A DNA stretch of 64,000 nucleotides from Ensifer sp. MPMI2T (GTDB taxonomy: Bacteria > Pseudomonadota > Alphaproteobacteria > Rhizobiales > Rhizobiaceae). The notes below the pieces were generated by a model that was not told the DNA's origin, searched no databases, and was given only the letters and a program-made list of their open reading frames with translations. Of the stretch, positions 36,858 to 48,226 are shown in pieces (position 1 is the stretch's first letter; every line of letters begins with the position of its first letter). The position numbers and the translations under genes are program-made. Where the stretch lies: NCBI RefSeq assembly GCF_004827385.1, contig NZ_SRXN01000002.1, positions 186,001 to 250,000 of the forward strand. Reading direction: 5' to 3'.

Positions 36858-36907
36858 GTTTTAAGTCCTTTCGCCTTGGGGCTTCACGCACCGTTGCACA
36901 ATTTGAT

Positions 36908-36967
36908 ATACGACGCGTATGTAGAACACACATACGCACCGTATGTCAATCCACATACATCGCGTAT
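36908..36967. promoter_or_regulatory. Three phased operators for the TetR regulator
   Basis: Three imperfect palindromes of form ATACG-N3-CGTAT: 36908-36920 (centre ACG), 36932-36944 (centre CAC) and 36955-36967 (first arm ATACA). They start 24 and 23 bases apart, close to two helical turns plus, so proteins would bind one DNA face. They lie in the shared ridA/tetR promoter region. Confidence 0.8.
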
Positions 36968-36978
36968 ATGAACAGGAA

Positions 36979-37581
36979 ATGATGATGGCCGCGAAGCGAC
37001 GAGCTGAGACCATGGAGGAGAACCGCGCAAAGCTGATTACGGCCGCACGAAAGGCCTTTGCCGAAAAGGGTTATGCCGCTGCTTCAATGGACGATCTGAC
37101 CGCTGATGTGGGACTCACGCGGGGGGCGCTCTACCACAATTTCGGGGACAAGCGCGGACTTCTGGCGGCGGTTGTCAGCCAGATCGACGCAGAGATGGCG
37201 AGGCGAGCGCAGGAGATTGGCGCCCAATCGGAGGACGAGTGGGAAGGGCTGATGGCCGAGGGAGTGGCCTACATCGAAATGGCGCTCGATCCCGAAGTGC
37301 AGCGTATCGTTCTGCTGGACGGGCCGGCAGTTCTTGGTGATCCATCGCAATGGCCCAGTCAGAACAGCTGTCTGCAGGCGACAAGGCGAACAGTTGAACG
37401 CCTCATTGAACAGGAAATCATGAAGCCGATGGATGCCGAGGCTGCGGCCCGGCTGCTGAACGGTGCAGCGCTCAACGCGGCTCTCTGGATCGCTGCGAGC
37501 GATAATCCCAAAGATGTCCTCCCCAAAGCCGTCGAGGCCTTCCGCTCCCTCGCGACCGGCTTGCTGGTGAAGTCGATGTGA
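36979..37581 (+). CDS. TetR-family transcriptional regulator
   Basis: About 200 residues. The N-terminal helix-turn-helix is KAFAEKGYAAASMDDLTADVGLTRGALYHNFGDKRGLLAAVV. Three in-frame ATGs (36979, 36982, 36985) follow CAGGA; the third has the best spacing. An earlier open start at 36943 would lie on the operators and is rejected. The C-terminal domain resembles TetR_C_33-like effector domains. It probably represses itself and ridA through the three palindromes. Confidence 0.88.
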   Translation: MMMAAKRRAETMEENRAKLITAARKAFAEKGYAAASMDDLTADVGLTRGALYHNFGDKRGLLAAVVSQIDAEMARRAQEIGAQSEDEWEGLMAEGVAYIEMALDPEVQRIVLLDGPAVLGDPSQWPSQNSCLQATRRTVERLIEQEIMKPMDAEAAARLLNGAALNAALWIAASDNPKDVLPKAVEAFRSLATGLLVKSM

Positions 37582-37795
37582 AACTCTCAGAAGCAGCGCG
37601 AGCGTCCGCAATCGTCGGCAACGATCGCGTGCCATCATCCTGAGGCCTTCATCTGCGGCGGCTTAACGCCGGTGGACAAGATCAGGCCGATTTGCCGGCA
37701 ACTTTCCCGCAATGCAGCAATTTCACGCATCGTCCGTCTGTGTTACGAAAGGAAAGCTGGCGTCCGGCCGGCAGCGCAGGAGATGACGAGGCAAC

Positions 37796-40700
37796 ATGGC
37801 GGCACGCCAGCGTATCATTCCCGTTCGACGAGAATACAATCGCTGGGTCGCCAACCAGACGCTTGAGGACTATGCGCTGCGGTTTACCGCCAAAAGCGCG
37901 CGGCGTTTTTCCTCCGAGCGCATCTCGCAGACGGCGATCGGTGCGATCTCGTTCCTGGCGCTTGAAGCCATCGGCGGCGCCATCACGATGTCCTACGGTA
38001 CGACGAATGCGATCGTCGCGATCCTCGTCGCCAGCATCATGATCCTGCTCGTCGGCCTGCCGATAAGCCGCTATGCGATCCGCCACGGCGTCGACATCGA
38101 CCTTCTGACGCGCGGCGCGAGCTTCGGCTATATCGGCTCGACGATCACCTCGCTGATCTATGCGAGCTTCACCTTCATTCTCTTTGCTATCGAGGCATCG
38201 ATCATGTCCGGGGCGCTGGAGCTTGCCCTCGGCGTGCCGCTCTGGATCGGCTACATCGTCAGCGCCGTCGTGGTGATCCCGCTCGTTACCCACGGAGTGC
38301 GCCTCATCAGCAAGTTCCAACTGATGACGCAGCCCTTCTGGATCGTGCTCAACATCCTGCCCTTCGCCTTCATCGCGCTCGCCGACTGGGAAAAGGTGGG
38401 GCTGTGGCTTGCCTATTCCGGCATCCACCATGCCTCCGGCCCTTCCGGCACTGTCGCGCCATTCGATCTCGTCGAGTTCGGCGCCGCCTCCGCGGTGATC
38501 TTCGCGCTGATGGCGCAGATCGGCGAACAGGTCGACTTCCTCCGCTTCCTGCCGCCGGACGGCCAGAGGAAGTTGCACCACCGTATCGCGGTCTTTCTCG
38601 CCGGCTCCGGCTGGGTGATCGTCGGCGCGCCGAAGCTGCTGGCGGGCTCCTTTCTCGTCGTCCTGGCGCTCAGTGCCGGCGTGCCCTCGACGCGGGCGGC
38701 CGATCCGGCGCAGATGTACTACACCGCCTTCGGCTACATCTTCCCGTCGGACACGGCAGCGCTTCTTTTGATGGTGGCCTTCGTCGTCATCTCGCAGCTA
38801 AAGATCAACGTGATGAATGCCTATGCCGGCTCGCTTGCCTGGTCGAACTTCTTCTCGCGGCTCACCCACAGCCACCCCGGCCGCGTCATCTGGCTGGTCT
38901 TCAACGTCGCGATCGCGCTCCTCCTGATGGAACTCGGCATCTACCGGCTGCTCGAGGAGACGCTCGGCATTTTCTCGATCATCGCCATGGCCTGGCTCTG
39001 CACGATCTCGGCCGATCTCTTCGTCAACAAGCCGCTGGCCTTGTCACCGCCCGGCATCGAGTTCAAGCGCGCGCATCTTTACGACGTCAATCCCGTCGGC
39101 CTCGGCACCATGGGGATCTCGGCGGTCCTCGCGCTCGCGGCGCATTTCGGTGCTTTCGGTGATATCGCTGCCTCGCTCGCCCCCTATATCGCGCTCGTCA
39201 CGGCCTTCATCGCCTCGCCGCTGATCGCCTGGGGAACGGAAGGAAAGTTCTATCTTGCCCGCAAGCCGCGCAAGAGCTGGTTTCGGGAGAGCGAGATCGC
39301 CTGCTCGATTTGCGAGCATCCGTTCGAGCCGGAAGACATGGCCTGGTGCCCGGCCTATGCCGCGCCGATCTGCTCGCTCTGCTGCTCGCTCGACAGCCGC
39401 TGCCACGACCTGTGCAAGCCGAAGGCGCGGCTGAACACGCAGATCGCGACGGTCGCAAAGATGATCCTGCCCGAGGTGGTGACCGCAAAGCTCGCCACGA
39501 GGCTCGGCCGCTACGCGATCTCCGCCATCCTCTCGATCAGCGGCATCGGCCTCATTCTCGCGATGATCGCTCATCAGACGATCGCCGCCTCGCCCGAGAC
39601 CGCGGCCGTCGTCGAACGCACGATCGCGATTGTCTTCTTCGTCTTCGCGATCGTCGCTGGCGTCGTCTCATGGTTCTACGTGCTCGCCCATGACAGCCGC
39701 GTCGTGGCGGAGGAGGAATCCTCGCGCCAAAACACGCTGCTCCTCAAAGAGATCGCCGCCCACAAGAAGACCGACGCGGCGCTTCAGAACGCGAAAGAAG
39801 CGGCGGAAGCGGCGAACCGCGCGAAGAGCCGCTATGTCGTGGGCTTGAGCCACGAACTGCGCACGCCACTCAACGCCGTGCTCGGCTATGCGCAGATCCT
39901 CGAACGCGACGAGACCATCCCGCCCCCAAGGCAGGGGGCGATCAAGGTGATCAAGCGCAGCGCCGATCACCTTTCGGGTCTCATCGACGGCCTGCTCGAC
40001 ATATCCAAGATCGAGGCCGGCAAGCTGCAGGTCTATTCCAACGAGATCAACATTCACGATTTCCTCGACCAGATCGTCGACATGTTCCGCCCGCAAGCCC
40101 AGGCCAAGGGCATCGCCTTCGAACACGACCGGGCGGCGTCGCTGCCGCAATATGTGCGAACAGACGAGAAGCGGTTGAGACAGATCCTCGTCAATCTCCT
40201 GTCGAATGCGCTGAAGTTCACAGAACGCGGTCGCATCCGCTTCGAAGTCGGCTATCGCAACCAGGTTGCCACCTTCACGATCGAGGACAGCGGCCGCGGC
40301 ATCAGCGACAAGGACCTGCCGCGGATCTTCGATCCGTTCCAGCGCGGCGAGGCAGAACACCGCATGCCCGGGCTCGGGCTTGGCCTGACCATAACGCGCC
40401 TGCTCACCCAGACACTCGGCGGCGAGATCTCCGTCACCAGCGAAAGGGACAGGGGCACGGCCTTCCGCGTCCGCCTAATGCTCTCCGCCGTCGACCGGCC
40501 GGCGGCGCTCAACGACCCGGTGCGCCGGATCCGCTCCTACAAGGGCGCCCGCCGCACCATCGTCGTCGTCGACGATAACGAGGATCACCGCGATCTAATG
40601 TGCGAGGTGCTTACCCCGCTCGATTTCGTCGTGCTGACGGCTGCGAGCGGACGGGAGTGCCTGACGCTCATCGAGGACATCAAGCCCGATCTGTTCCTGA

Positions 40701-41170
40701 TCGACATCTCCATGCCCGGCATGAACGGCTGGGAACTGGTGGCGCGATTGCGTGAGAGCGGCCAGACCGCGCCGGCGATCATGCTGTCGGCCAATATCGG
40801 CGACGGATCGACCGCCGGCACCGCAGGCGGTCACAACGACACGCTCGCCAAACCCTTCGGGGTCCGCCAACTCGTCGACAAGCTGGCGATCCATCTCGGC
40901 CTCGAATGGATTCATGAGGACGACAGACAGACCAATGGCAAGGCCGATCCTGTGACCAGTCCCGGACACCACCACGTGGAGGAATTGATCCGGCTCGGGG
41001 AAATCGGCTACGTCAGGGGTATCGAGGCGAAGCTGACGGAAATAGCCCTGAACCCGGAGAATCAGGCTTTTGCGGAGGCGGTACGCGCCTATGTCCGTGC
41101 CTTCGACCTTTCCGGCTACGACGCTTTCCTGAAGCAGCTGACGGCAGGGGAGGCCGAGACAAGTGGCTGA
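37796..41170 (+). CDS. NCS1 permease-fused hybrid sensor histidine kinase
   Basis: A 1124-residue membrane sensor. Residues about 1-490 are a full NCS1 (cytosine-purine/allantoin type) permease with about 12 helices. Residues about 503-542 form a Cys-rich linker with ten cysteines in CSICEHPF, WCPAY, ICSLCCSL and CHDLCKP, likely metal-binding. Two helices (about 575-625) and a coiled coil follow. The kinase core has His near 685 in LSHELRTPLN, N-box LLSNALKFTERG, G-boxes EDSGRGIS and GLGLGL. A receiver domain has its phospho-Asp near 969 in LIDISMPG, and the C-terminal 60 residues are a helical tail. The NCS1 part presumably senses or transports a nitrogen solute. It overlaps its response regulator gene by eight bases. 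Confidence 0.92.
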   Translation: MAARQRIIPVRREYNRWVANQTLEDYALRFTAKSARRFSSERISQTAIGAISFLALEAIGGAITMSYGTTNAIVAILVASIMILLVGLPISRYAIRHGVDIDLLTRGASFGYIGSTITSLIYASFTFILFAIEASIMSGALELALGVPLWIGYIVSAVVVIPLVTHGVRLISKFQLMTQPFWIVLNILPFAFIALADWEKVGLWLAYSGIHHASGPSGTVAPFDLVEFGAASAVIFALMAQIGEQVDFLRFLPPDGQRKLHHRIAVFLAGSGWVIVGAPKLLAGSFLVVLALSAGVPSTRAADPAQMYYTAFGYIFPSDTAALLLMVAFVVISQLKINVMNAYAGSLAWSNFFSRLTHSHPGRVIWLVFNVAIALLLMELGIYRLLEETLGIFSIIAMAWLCTISADLFVNKPLALSPPGIEFKRAHLYDVNPVGLGTMGISAVLALAAHFGAFGDIAASLAPYIALVTAFIASPLIAWGTEGKFYLARKPRKSWFRESEIACSICEHPFEPEDMAWCPAYAAPICSLCCSLDSRCHDLCKPKARLNTQIATVAKMILPEVVTAKLATRLGRYAISAILSISGIGLILAMIAHQTIAASPETAAVVERTIAIVFFVFAIVAGVVSWFYVLAHDSRVVAEEESSRQNTLLLKEIAAHKKTDAALQNAKEAAEAANRAKSRYVVGLSHELRTPLNAVLGYAQILERDETIPPPRQGAIKVIKRSADHLSGLIDGLLDISKIEAGKLQVYSNEINIHDFLDQIVDMFRPQAQAKGIAFEHDRAASLPQYVRTDEKRLRQILVNLLSNALKFTERGRIRFEVGYRNQVATFTIEDSGRGISDKDLPRIFDPFQRGEAEHRMPGLGLGLTITRLLTQTLGGEISVTSERDRGTAFRVRLMLSAVDRPAALNDPVRRIRSYKGARRTIVVVDDNEDHRDLMCEVLTPLDFVVLTAASGRECLTLIEDIKPDLFLIDISMPGMNGWELVARLRESGQTAPAIMLSANIGDGSTAGTAGGHNDTLAKPFGVRQLVDKLAIHLGLEWIHEDDRQTNGKADPVTSPGHHHVEELIRLGEIGYVRGIEAKLTEIALNPENQAFAEAVRAYVRAFDLSGYDAFLKQLTAGEAETSG

Positions 41171-42083
41171 ACCCGCCAATCCGCGTGACATCGTCCTCCT
41201 GGTCGACGATTCGCCAGAGGCACTGGGCTTCCTGACCGAAGCGCTGGAACAGTCCGGCTTTTCGGTGTTGATCGCCACCTCCGGCAACGCCGCCTTGAAC
41301 ATTGCCGACCGCATCACTCCCGACATCATCCTGCTCGACGCCGTGATGCCCGGGATGGATGGTTTCGATACCTGCGTCCGGCTGAAAGCAAACGCCTCCG
41401 TCACCCAGGTTCCAGTGGTCTTCATGACCGGGCTCACCGAGACGGAGCACGTGGTGCGCGCTCTGGAAGCCGGCGGCGTCGACTATCTCACCAAGCCGAT
41501 CAACATCGACGAGCTGAGGGCCCGCATTCGCGTGCATCTCTCCAATGCGCGTTCCGCCCAGAGCGCGAGGGTCGCGCTCGACGCGGCCGGCCGGCACCTT
41601 CTTGCCGTGCGCGGCGACGGCGGTGTCCGCTGGTCGACGCCGCAGGCGACGCGGCTTGTCAATGCCGCAACGGGAAGCGACGACGGGCTTGCGGTGGTGA
41701 CTGCCCGCATCGCCGAATGGATGCGGCAACGGGAAAAGCAGGGTTCCGGTCAGGGCAGCTTCACGCTGCAGCAGGCGGGCCAGACGGGCCTGCAGATTTC
41801 CTATCTCGGCGCCATCGGCGCGAACGAATACCTTTTCCGCCTGACCGCCGAGAACGGCATGAGCGACGACGAGATGCTGCGCCAGCATTTCCTGCTGACG
41901 CAGCGCGAATCCGAGGTGCTGCTGTGGATCGCCAAGGGCAAGTCCAATCGCGATATCGGCGAGATCCTCGGCTTGAGCGCCCGCACGGTCACCAAGCATC
42001 TCGAACAGATCTACGTGAAACTCGGCGTCGAAAACCGGGCGTCGGCCGCCGTCAAGGCGACACAGGTGCTGCACGGGATTTGA
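41163..42083 (+). CDS. LuxR/NarL-type response regulator
   Basis: A 306-residue regulator. The receiver domain (residues 8-125) has acidic pocket VDDSPE, phospho-Asp in LLDAVMPGMDGF and Lys in TKPINID; residues 126-235 are a linker of unknown type, and the C-terminal LuxR helix-turn-helix is LTQRESEVLLWIAKGKSNRDIGEILGLSARTVTKHLEQIYVKL. The GTG start lies eight bases inside the kinase gene. It should receive phosphate from that hybrid kinase and control the kinase's target genes, not identified here. Confidence 0.92.
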   Translation: MAEPANPRDIVLLVDDSPEALGFLTEALEQSGFSVLIATSGNAALNIADRITPDIILLDAVMPGMDGFDTCVRLKANASVTQVPVVFMTGLTETEHVVRALEAGGVDYLTKPINIDELRARIRVHLSNARSAQSARVALDAAGRHLLAVRGDGGVRWSTPQATRLVNAATGSDDGLAVVTARIAEWMRQREKQGSGQGSFTLQQAGQTGLQISYLGAIGANEYLFRLTAENGMSDDEMLRQHFLLTQRESEVLLWIAKGKSNRDIGEILGLSARTVTKHLEQIYVKLGVENRASAAVKATQVLHGI

Positions 42084-42115
42084 GGAGCTCGCGTGGACCC
42101 TTGGGGTGATGCTTA

Positions 42116-42291
42116 CGTCCGACCCCCTCTGGCCTGCCGGCCACCTCCCCCACAAGGGGGGAGAAGGCGAGTGGCACGCCCGGTGTTTCTATTAGGTGCC
42201 TCTCCAGTGTCAGCCGTATCCTTGGGGTGATTGGGCGCCGCGGGTCCTCTCCCCCTTTGTGGGGAGATGGCCGGCCGGCCAGAGGGGCGCT
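42116..42291. repeat. Inverted pair of CCCCCTCTGGCC elements
   Basis: Copy 1, about 42116-42168 (GACCCCCTCTGGCCTGCCGG, CCACCTCCCCCACAAGGGGG), is repeated in reverse at about 42240-42291 (CTCTCCCCCTTTGTGGGGAG to GGCCAGAGGGGCGC). CCTTGGGGTGA precedes each. They belong to a short GC-rich family widely dispersed in rhizobial genomes (known, from memory) and fill the gap between the response regulator and dctA. Confidence 0.75.
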
Positions 42292-42315
42292 TGCTGCCAA
42301 CATTCTACCTGACGG

Positions 42316-42350
42316 CAAAAAAGAGCGCGGCCTGGAAAACCAGACCGCGC
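42316..42350 (-). terminator. dctA terminator
   Basis: On the minus strand GCGCGGTCTGG and CCAGGCCGCGC pair, followed by CTCTTTTTT; the plus strand shows AAAAAAGAGCGCGG. A strong Rho-independent terminator 38 bases after the dctA stop. Confidence 0.9.
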
Positions 42351-42387
42351 CAAGCCGCACTTATCGTGCGCTGCCCTGGGAGGCAGT

Positions 42388-43713
42388 TTATTCGGCGGGT
42401 TGGACGACCGCCGGAATGGTGTCAACCGACGTCTCGCCGCCGAGTGCGGCGGAAAGCTGCGCCTGATCGAGTTCGCCTTCCCATTTCGCCACAACGACCG
42501 TCGCGACGGCATTGCCGACGAAATTGGTGAGTGCGCGGCATTCCGACATGAAGCGGTCGATGCCGAGGATCAGCGCCATGCCGGCGACCGGTACGGAGGG
42601 CACGACCGAGAGCGTCGCGGCAAGTGTGATGAAGCCCGCGCCAGTGATGCCGGCGGCGCCCTTCGAGCTCAGCATGGCGACGAGCAGGAGCAGGATCTGG
42701 TCACCGAAGGACAGCGGTATATCGGTCGCCTGCGCGATGAAGAGCGCGGCGAGCGTCATGTAGATGTTGGTGCCGTCGAGGTTGAAGGAATAGCCGGTCG
42801 GGATAACGAGGCCTACCACCGAGCGCTTGCAGCCTGCCTTCTCCATCTTGTTCATCAGGCCCGGCAGCGCCGCCTCGGAGGAGGACGTTCCGAGCACGAG
42901 CAGCAGTTCTTCCTTGATGTAGCGGATGAGCGCGACGATCGAGAAGCCGTTGTAGCGCGCGACCGCGCCAAGCACGAGGAAGACGAAGAGGAAGGAGGTG
43001 AGATAGAAGGTGCCGATCAGCATGGCGAGGTTGGCAATCGACGCCACGCCGTACTTGCCGATGGTGAAGGCCATCGCACCGAAGGCGCCGATCGGGGCGG
43101 CCTTCATCAGGATCGCCACCAGACGGAAAATCGGCAACGTCAGCGCATGGAGGAAATCGACAACAGGCTGGCCCTTCTCGCCGACCATCGCAAGTGCGAT
43201 GCCGAACAGAACCGATATGAACAGCACCTGCAGGATGTCGCCCTCGGCGAAAGCACTGATCAGCGTCGTCGGAATGATGTTCATGAGGAAGCCGGTGACC
43301 GACTGCTCATGCGCCTTCTCAGTATAGGTGGTGACCGCCTTCATATCGAGCGAGGCCGGATCGATGTGCATGCCGGAGCCAGGCTGGACCACATTCGCGA
43401 CCACGAGGCCGACAATGAGCGCAAGAGTCGAGAAGGTCAGGAAGTAGATCATCGCCTTTCCGGCGACGCGCCCGACCTTGGCGAGATCGGTCATGCCGGC
43501 AATACCGGTCGCGACCGTCAAGAAGATGACCGGCGCGATGATCATCTTGACGAGCTTGATGAAGGCGTCGCCCAGGGGCTTAAGCTCGGTGCCTATATCC
43601 GGATAGAAATGCCCGAGCAGGATGCCCGCAGCGATCGCCGCGAGAACCTGGACATAAAGATGCCGATAAAGGGGTGTCTTGCCGCGGACCTCCGCGGAAT
43701 GTTCTGCGATCAT
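42388..43713 (-). CDS. dctA: C4-dicarboxylate transporter DctA
   Basis: A 441-residue symporter of the glutamate/dicarboxylate (DAACS) family, which imports succinate, malate and fumarate and is essential for symbiotic nitrogen fixation in rhizobia. Motifs include the serine-rich [21 protein letters not shown] hairpin, the [13 protein letters not shown] helix and the [15 protein letters not shown] tail. Start 43713 follows GGAGG. It has a near-perfect sigma-54 promoter 95 bases upstream, and is divergent from dctBD. Confidence 0.97.
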   Translation of the reverse strand: MIAEHSAEVRGKTPLYRHLYVQVLAAIAAGILLGHFYPDIGTELKPLGDAFIKLVKMIIAPVIFLTVATGIAGMTDLAKVGRVAGKAMIYFLTFSTLALIVGLVVANVVQPGSGMHIDPASLDMKAVTTYTEKAHEQSVTGFLMNIIPTTLISAFAEGDILQVLFISVLFGIALAMVGEKGQPVVDFLHALTLPIFRLVAILMKAAPIGAFGAMAFTIGKYGVASIANLAMLIGTFYLTSFLFVFLVLGAVARYNGFSIVALIRYIKEELLLVLGTSSSEAALPGLMNKMEKAGCKRSVVGLVIPTGYSFNLDGTNIYMTLAALFIAQATDIPLSFGDQILLLLVAMLSSKGAAGITGAGFITLAATLSVVPSVPVAGMALILGIDRFMSECRALTNFVGNAVATVVVAKWEGELDQAQLSAALGGETSVDTIPAVVQPAE

Positions 43714-43807
43714 GATAATCCTCCACGCGGGCCTAGTCCGGCAACGGCCGGGCCTCCCAGGCCACTTTTCCGAAGAACGACAGCACCCGCTGTCATGCGG
43801 AAGGAAC

Positions 43808-43823
43808 TGCAATGGGCGTGCCA
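43808..43823 (-). promoter_or_regulatory. Sigma-54 promoter of dctA
   Basis: The minus strand reads TGGCACGCCCATTGCA, an exact match to the -24/-12 consensus TGGCACG-N4-TTGCW. It lies about 95 bases before the dctA ATG. Confidence 0.95.
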
Positions 43824-43896
43824 GATTGGAGGCACATGAACAACCTGTTGATTCTTAAGCTCTTTAATTTTCATCGCTCCATAACCTACGCTGGAG

Positions 43897-43914
43897 TGAG
43901 CGGAAATCCGCACA
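43897..43914. promoter_or_regulatory. Candidate DctD upstream activator site
   Basis: GAGCGGAAATCCGCACA contains inverted arms GCGGA and TCCGC separated by AA, resembling known DctD-binding sites upstream of rhizobial dctA. It lies 74 bases upstream of the sigma-54 promoter and 27 bases before dctB. The usual second tandem site was not clear by eye. Confidence 0.7.
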
Positions 43915-43940
43915 GACGAGTTGGCATGCTGGGCGAAAAG

Positions 43941-45805
43941 ATGCACAATGCCGCCATGGCCATTCCGCTCAAAGATGATCTCGGTGATCTTCAGCGCCGC
44001 GCCAGGCGGCTCTGGCTGGTTTTCACTCTGGTCGCACTCGCGCTTATCGCGTTCGGCTTGCTCGCCGCCGGCGAATATGGCCGCACGAACGCGCTCACCG
44101 CGCTCGCTGAACAAAGCCGCATCGACGCCAGCCTCAAGGCGTCACTGTTGCGCGCCGTCGTCGAAAAGCAGCGCGCGCTGCCGTTGGTGCTCGCCGACGA
44201 CACGGCGATCCGCCAGTCGCTTCTGACGCCGGATACGCGCTCGCTCGACCAGATCAACCGCAAGCTCGAGGAGCTTGCCGCAAGTGCCGGCGCAGCGGTC
44301 GTCTATCTGATTGGGCTGGACGGCGTCGCCATCGCCGCGAGCAACTGGCGGGAGCCGACGAGTTTCGTCGGCAGCAATTATGGTTTTCGCGACTATTTCC
44401 GGCTGGCGATCCGTGATGGTCAGGCGGAGCATTTCGCTTTGGGGACGGTGAGCGGACGGCCGGGCCTCTATATTTCCCGGCGGATCGACGGGGCGGCGGG
44501 GCGGATCGGCGTCATCGTCGCCAAGCTCGAGTTCGACGGCGTCGAAGCCGATTGGGCGAGCACGGGCAAGCCCGTCTATGTCACCGACCGCCGAGGCATC
44601 GTCATCATCACCAGCATCCCCTCGTGGCGCTTCATGACGACGAAGCAAATTCCCAAGGACCGTCTGGCGTCGATCCGCGAAAGCCTGCAATTCGGCGACG
44701 CGCCTCTGCTGCCACTGCCCTTCAGCCAAGTCGAAGCAAAGGCCGACGGTTCCTCCACCCTCAATGCCCTGCTCCCGGGCAGCCACGCTGAGAGGTTCCT
44801 GCGCGTCGAAACGATGGTGCCGTCGACGAACTGGCGGTTGGAGCAATTGTCGCCGCTTACCGCGACGTTGTCGGCGGGCGCACGCGATGCGAGGCTGCAG
44901 ATGCTCGCGATCCTGGTTCCCGTGCTGGCGCTTGCGGCCTTTCTCATGCGCCGGCGCCAGACGGTCGTCTTGCGTTCGGCGACGGAACGCGCGGCACGCA
45001 ACGAGCTCGAGGCACGCGTCGAGGAGCGGACGCGTGACCTCACCATGGCCCGCGACCGCCTCGAAACGGAAATCGCCGACCATCGCCAGACGACGGAAAA
45101 ACTGCAGGCCGTTCAGCAGGACCTCGTGCAGGCCAACCGGCTGGCGATCCTGGGGCAGGTCGCCGCCGGTGTCGCGCACGAAATAAACCAGCCCATCGCC
45201 ACGATCCGCGCCTATGCGGACAACGCCCGCACCTTCCTCGATCGCGGCCAAAGCGCGACCGCGGCGGAAAACCTCACCAGCATCGCCGAGCTTACCGAAC
45301 GCGTCGGGACAATCACCGACGAATTGCGCCGGTTCGCCCGCAAGGGAAAGTTCGTCGCCGAACCGACGGAGATGCGGGACGTGATCGAAGGGGCTATGCT
45401 TCTGCTTCGCAGCCGCTTTGCTGGCCGCATGGACACGATCAGGCTCTCTCTTCCTCCGAACGGCTTCAAAGCCATGGGCAATCGCATTCGCCTGGAGCAG
45501 GTGCTGATCAATCTTCTCCAGAATGCGCTGGAAGCGCTCGGCGACGCGGAGAACGGCGAGATCCGGGTGCGTTGCGCGGAAACCGGGCGTGGCATCGAGT
45601 TGACGGTCGCCGACAATGGTCCCGGCATTCCGGAGGATATCCGCGATGAACTCTTCACGCCCTTCAACACGTCGAAGGACGACGGGCTCGGCCTCGGGCT
45701 CGCGATCTCCAAGGAGATCGTCGCCGACTATGGCGGCGACATCGCGGTAGAGACGAGCGCTTCGGGAACCACATTCACAGTCCACTTGAAAAAGGCTCAA
45801 GCGCA

Positions 45806-45809
<4 letters not shown>
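43941..45809 (+). CDS. dctB: C4-dicarboxylate sensor histidine kinase DctB
   Basis: A 622-residue membrane sensor kinase, close to the known DctB size. Two hydrophobic helices (about residues 26-46 and 315-335) flank a periplasmic tandem-PAS dicarboxylate-binding region containing [29 protein letters not shown]. The phospho-His is in [16 protein letters not shown] and the ATP lid in [10 protein letters not shown] and [12 protein letters not shown]. The ATG at 43941 gives family length; ATG 43956 is an alternative. It phosphorylates DctD and overlaps its gene by four bases. Confidence 0.95.
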
Positions 45810-47176
<1,367 letters not shown>

Positions 47177-47284
47177 AAATTTGAGTACGCGGGTTCGTGG
47201 TTGCCTAATCGTGTCGAGATCAAAATATTGTGATAAGTTCAGCGGTCTAAAGCCATGAAACGACGGCAATGGAGCGAGGCAAGC

Positions 47285-48226
47285 ATGCAGAAGCGCGACC
47301 TGCGCGAAGAAACGGCGCCCCTTCGCGCGCGAATTCTCGACAAGCTCTCTGAACTGCCGTGGGACGGTGCTCGTTACAGCCACCCGATTCCAGGGCTCGT
47401 CCTCTATCGCGTCGTCGAGCCGGCCGGCCCGTTTTCCAGTGTCTCGGAACCGAGCCTGTCGCTGATCGTCAAGGGAAGCAAGCGCATCAAGGTCGGCAAC
47501 GAAACGCTCGTCTACGACGAGTCCTGCTTCTTCGTGACCGCCATCGGCTTGCCGATGACTGGCCAGATCTGCGAAGCGACCAAGAGCGAACCCTATGTAG
47601 CCGCGACGCTGCGCCTTGATCTGGAGAAACTGCGCAGGATCATCACCGATCACGACATACAGCCGGCGGACATGCCCGAGCGCGATCTCGGCGTCGTCGT
47701 CGGCGCCGCGACACCGGAATTGTTCGACGCGATGTTGCGATTGATTTCGCTGATAAACTCGCCGGCGGATATCCCCTTCCTCGCCAATCATATTCACAAT
47801 GAGATCCTCTATCGACTGCTTACCGGAGAGCAAGGAGCGCGGCTTCGGCGCTTCGCGCTCGCCGGCACCAACAGCAACCGCGTCGCAAAGGCGGTGGCAT
47901 GGCTGAAGGAAAATTATGCCCGGCCGCTGCGCATCGAGGAGTTGGCGGACGTTGCGAACATGGGCGTATCGACGCTCCATCACCATTTCCGCGCCATGAC
48001 CGCAATGAGCCCGCTGCAGTTTCAGAAGCACCTGCGACTGCATCACGCGCGGGAACTAATGCTTTCGCAATCGCTCGACGCAGCGACGGCGGCCGCACGC
48101 GTCGGTTACGAGAGCCCGACACAATTCAGCCGGGAATATCGGCGTGCTTTCGGCCATCCGCCGATAAGGGACATCAGGTCAATCCTGAACTCCAGCGAGC
48201 CGAACAGACGCGACTCAATCGACTAA
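47285..48226 (+). CDS. AraC-family regulator with AraC_N domain
   Basis: A 313-residue regulator. The N-terminal cupin-like AraC_N domain is marked by LYRVVEPAGPFSSVSEPSLSLIVKGSKRIKVGNETLVYDESCFFVTAIGLP, as in YqhC-type regulators of aldehyde metabolism; the C-terminal double helix-turn-helix is LRIEELADVANMGVSTLHHHFRAMTAMSPLQFQKHLRL and AAARVGYESPTQFSREYRRAFG. Start 47285 follows GAGG. It lies upstream of a molybdenum hydroxylase on the same strand and may control it. Confidence 0.88.
   Translation: MQKRDLREETAPLRARILDKLSELPWDGARYSHPIPGLVLYRVVEPAGPFSSVSEPSLSLIVKGSKRIKVGNETLVYDESCFFVTAIGLPMTGQICEATKSEPYVAATLRLDLEKLRRIITDHDIQPADMPERDLGVVVGAATPELFDAMLRLISLINSPADIPFLANHIHNEILYRLLTGEQGARLRRFALAGTNSNRVAKAVAWLKENYARPLRIEELADVANMGVSTLHHHFRAMTAMSPLQFQKHLRLHHARELMLSQSLDAATAAARVGYESPTQFSREYRRAFGHPPIRDIRSILNSSEPNRRDSID

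Noticed and set aside
37582-37795. Gap between tetR and the permease-kinase gene searched for an operator
   Set aside because: No palindrome matching the TetR operators or another clear regulatory site was seen.
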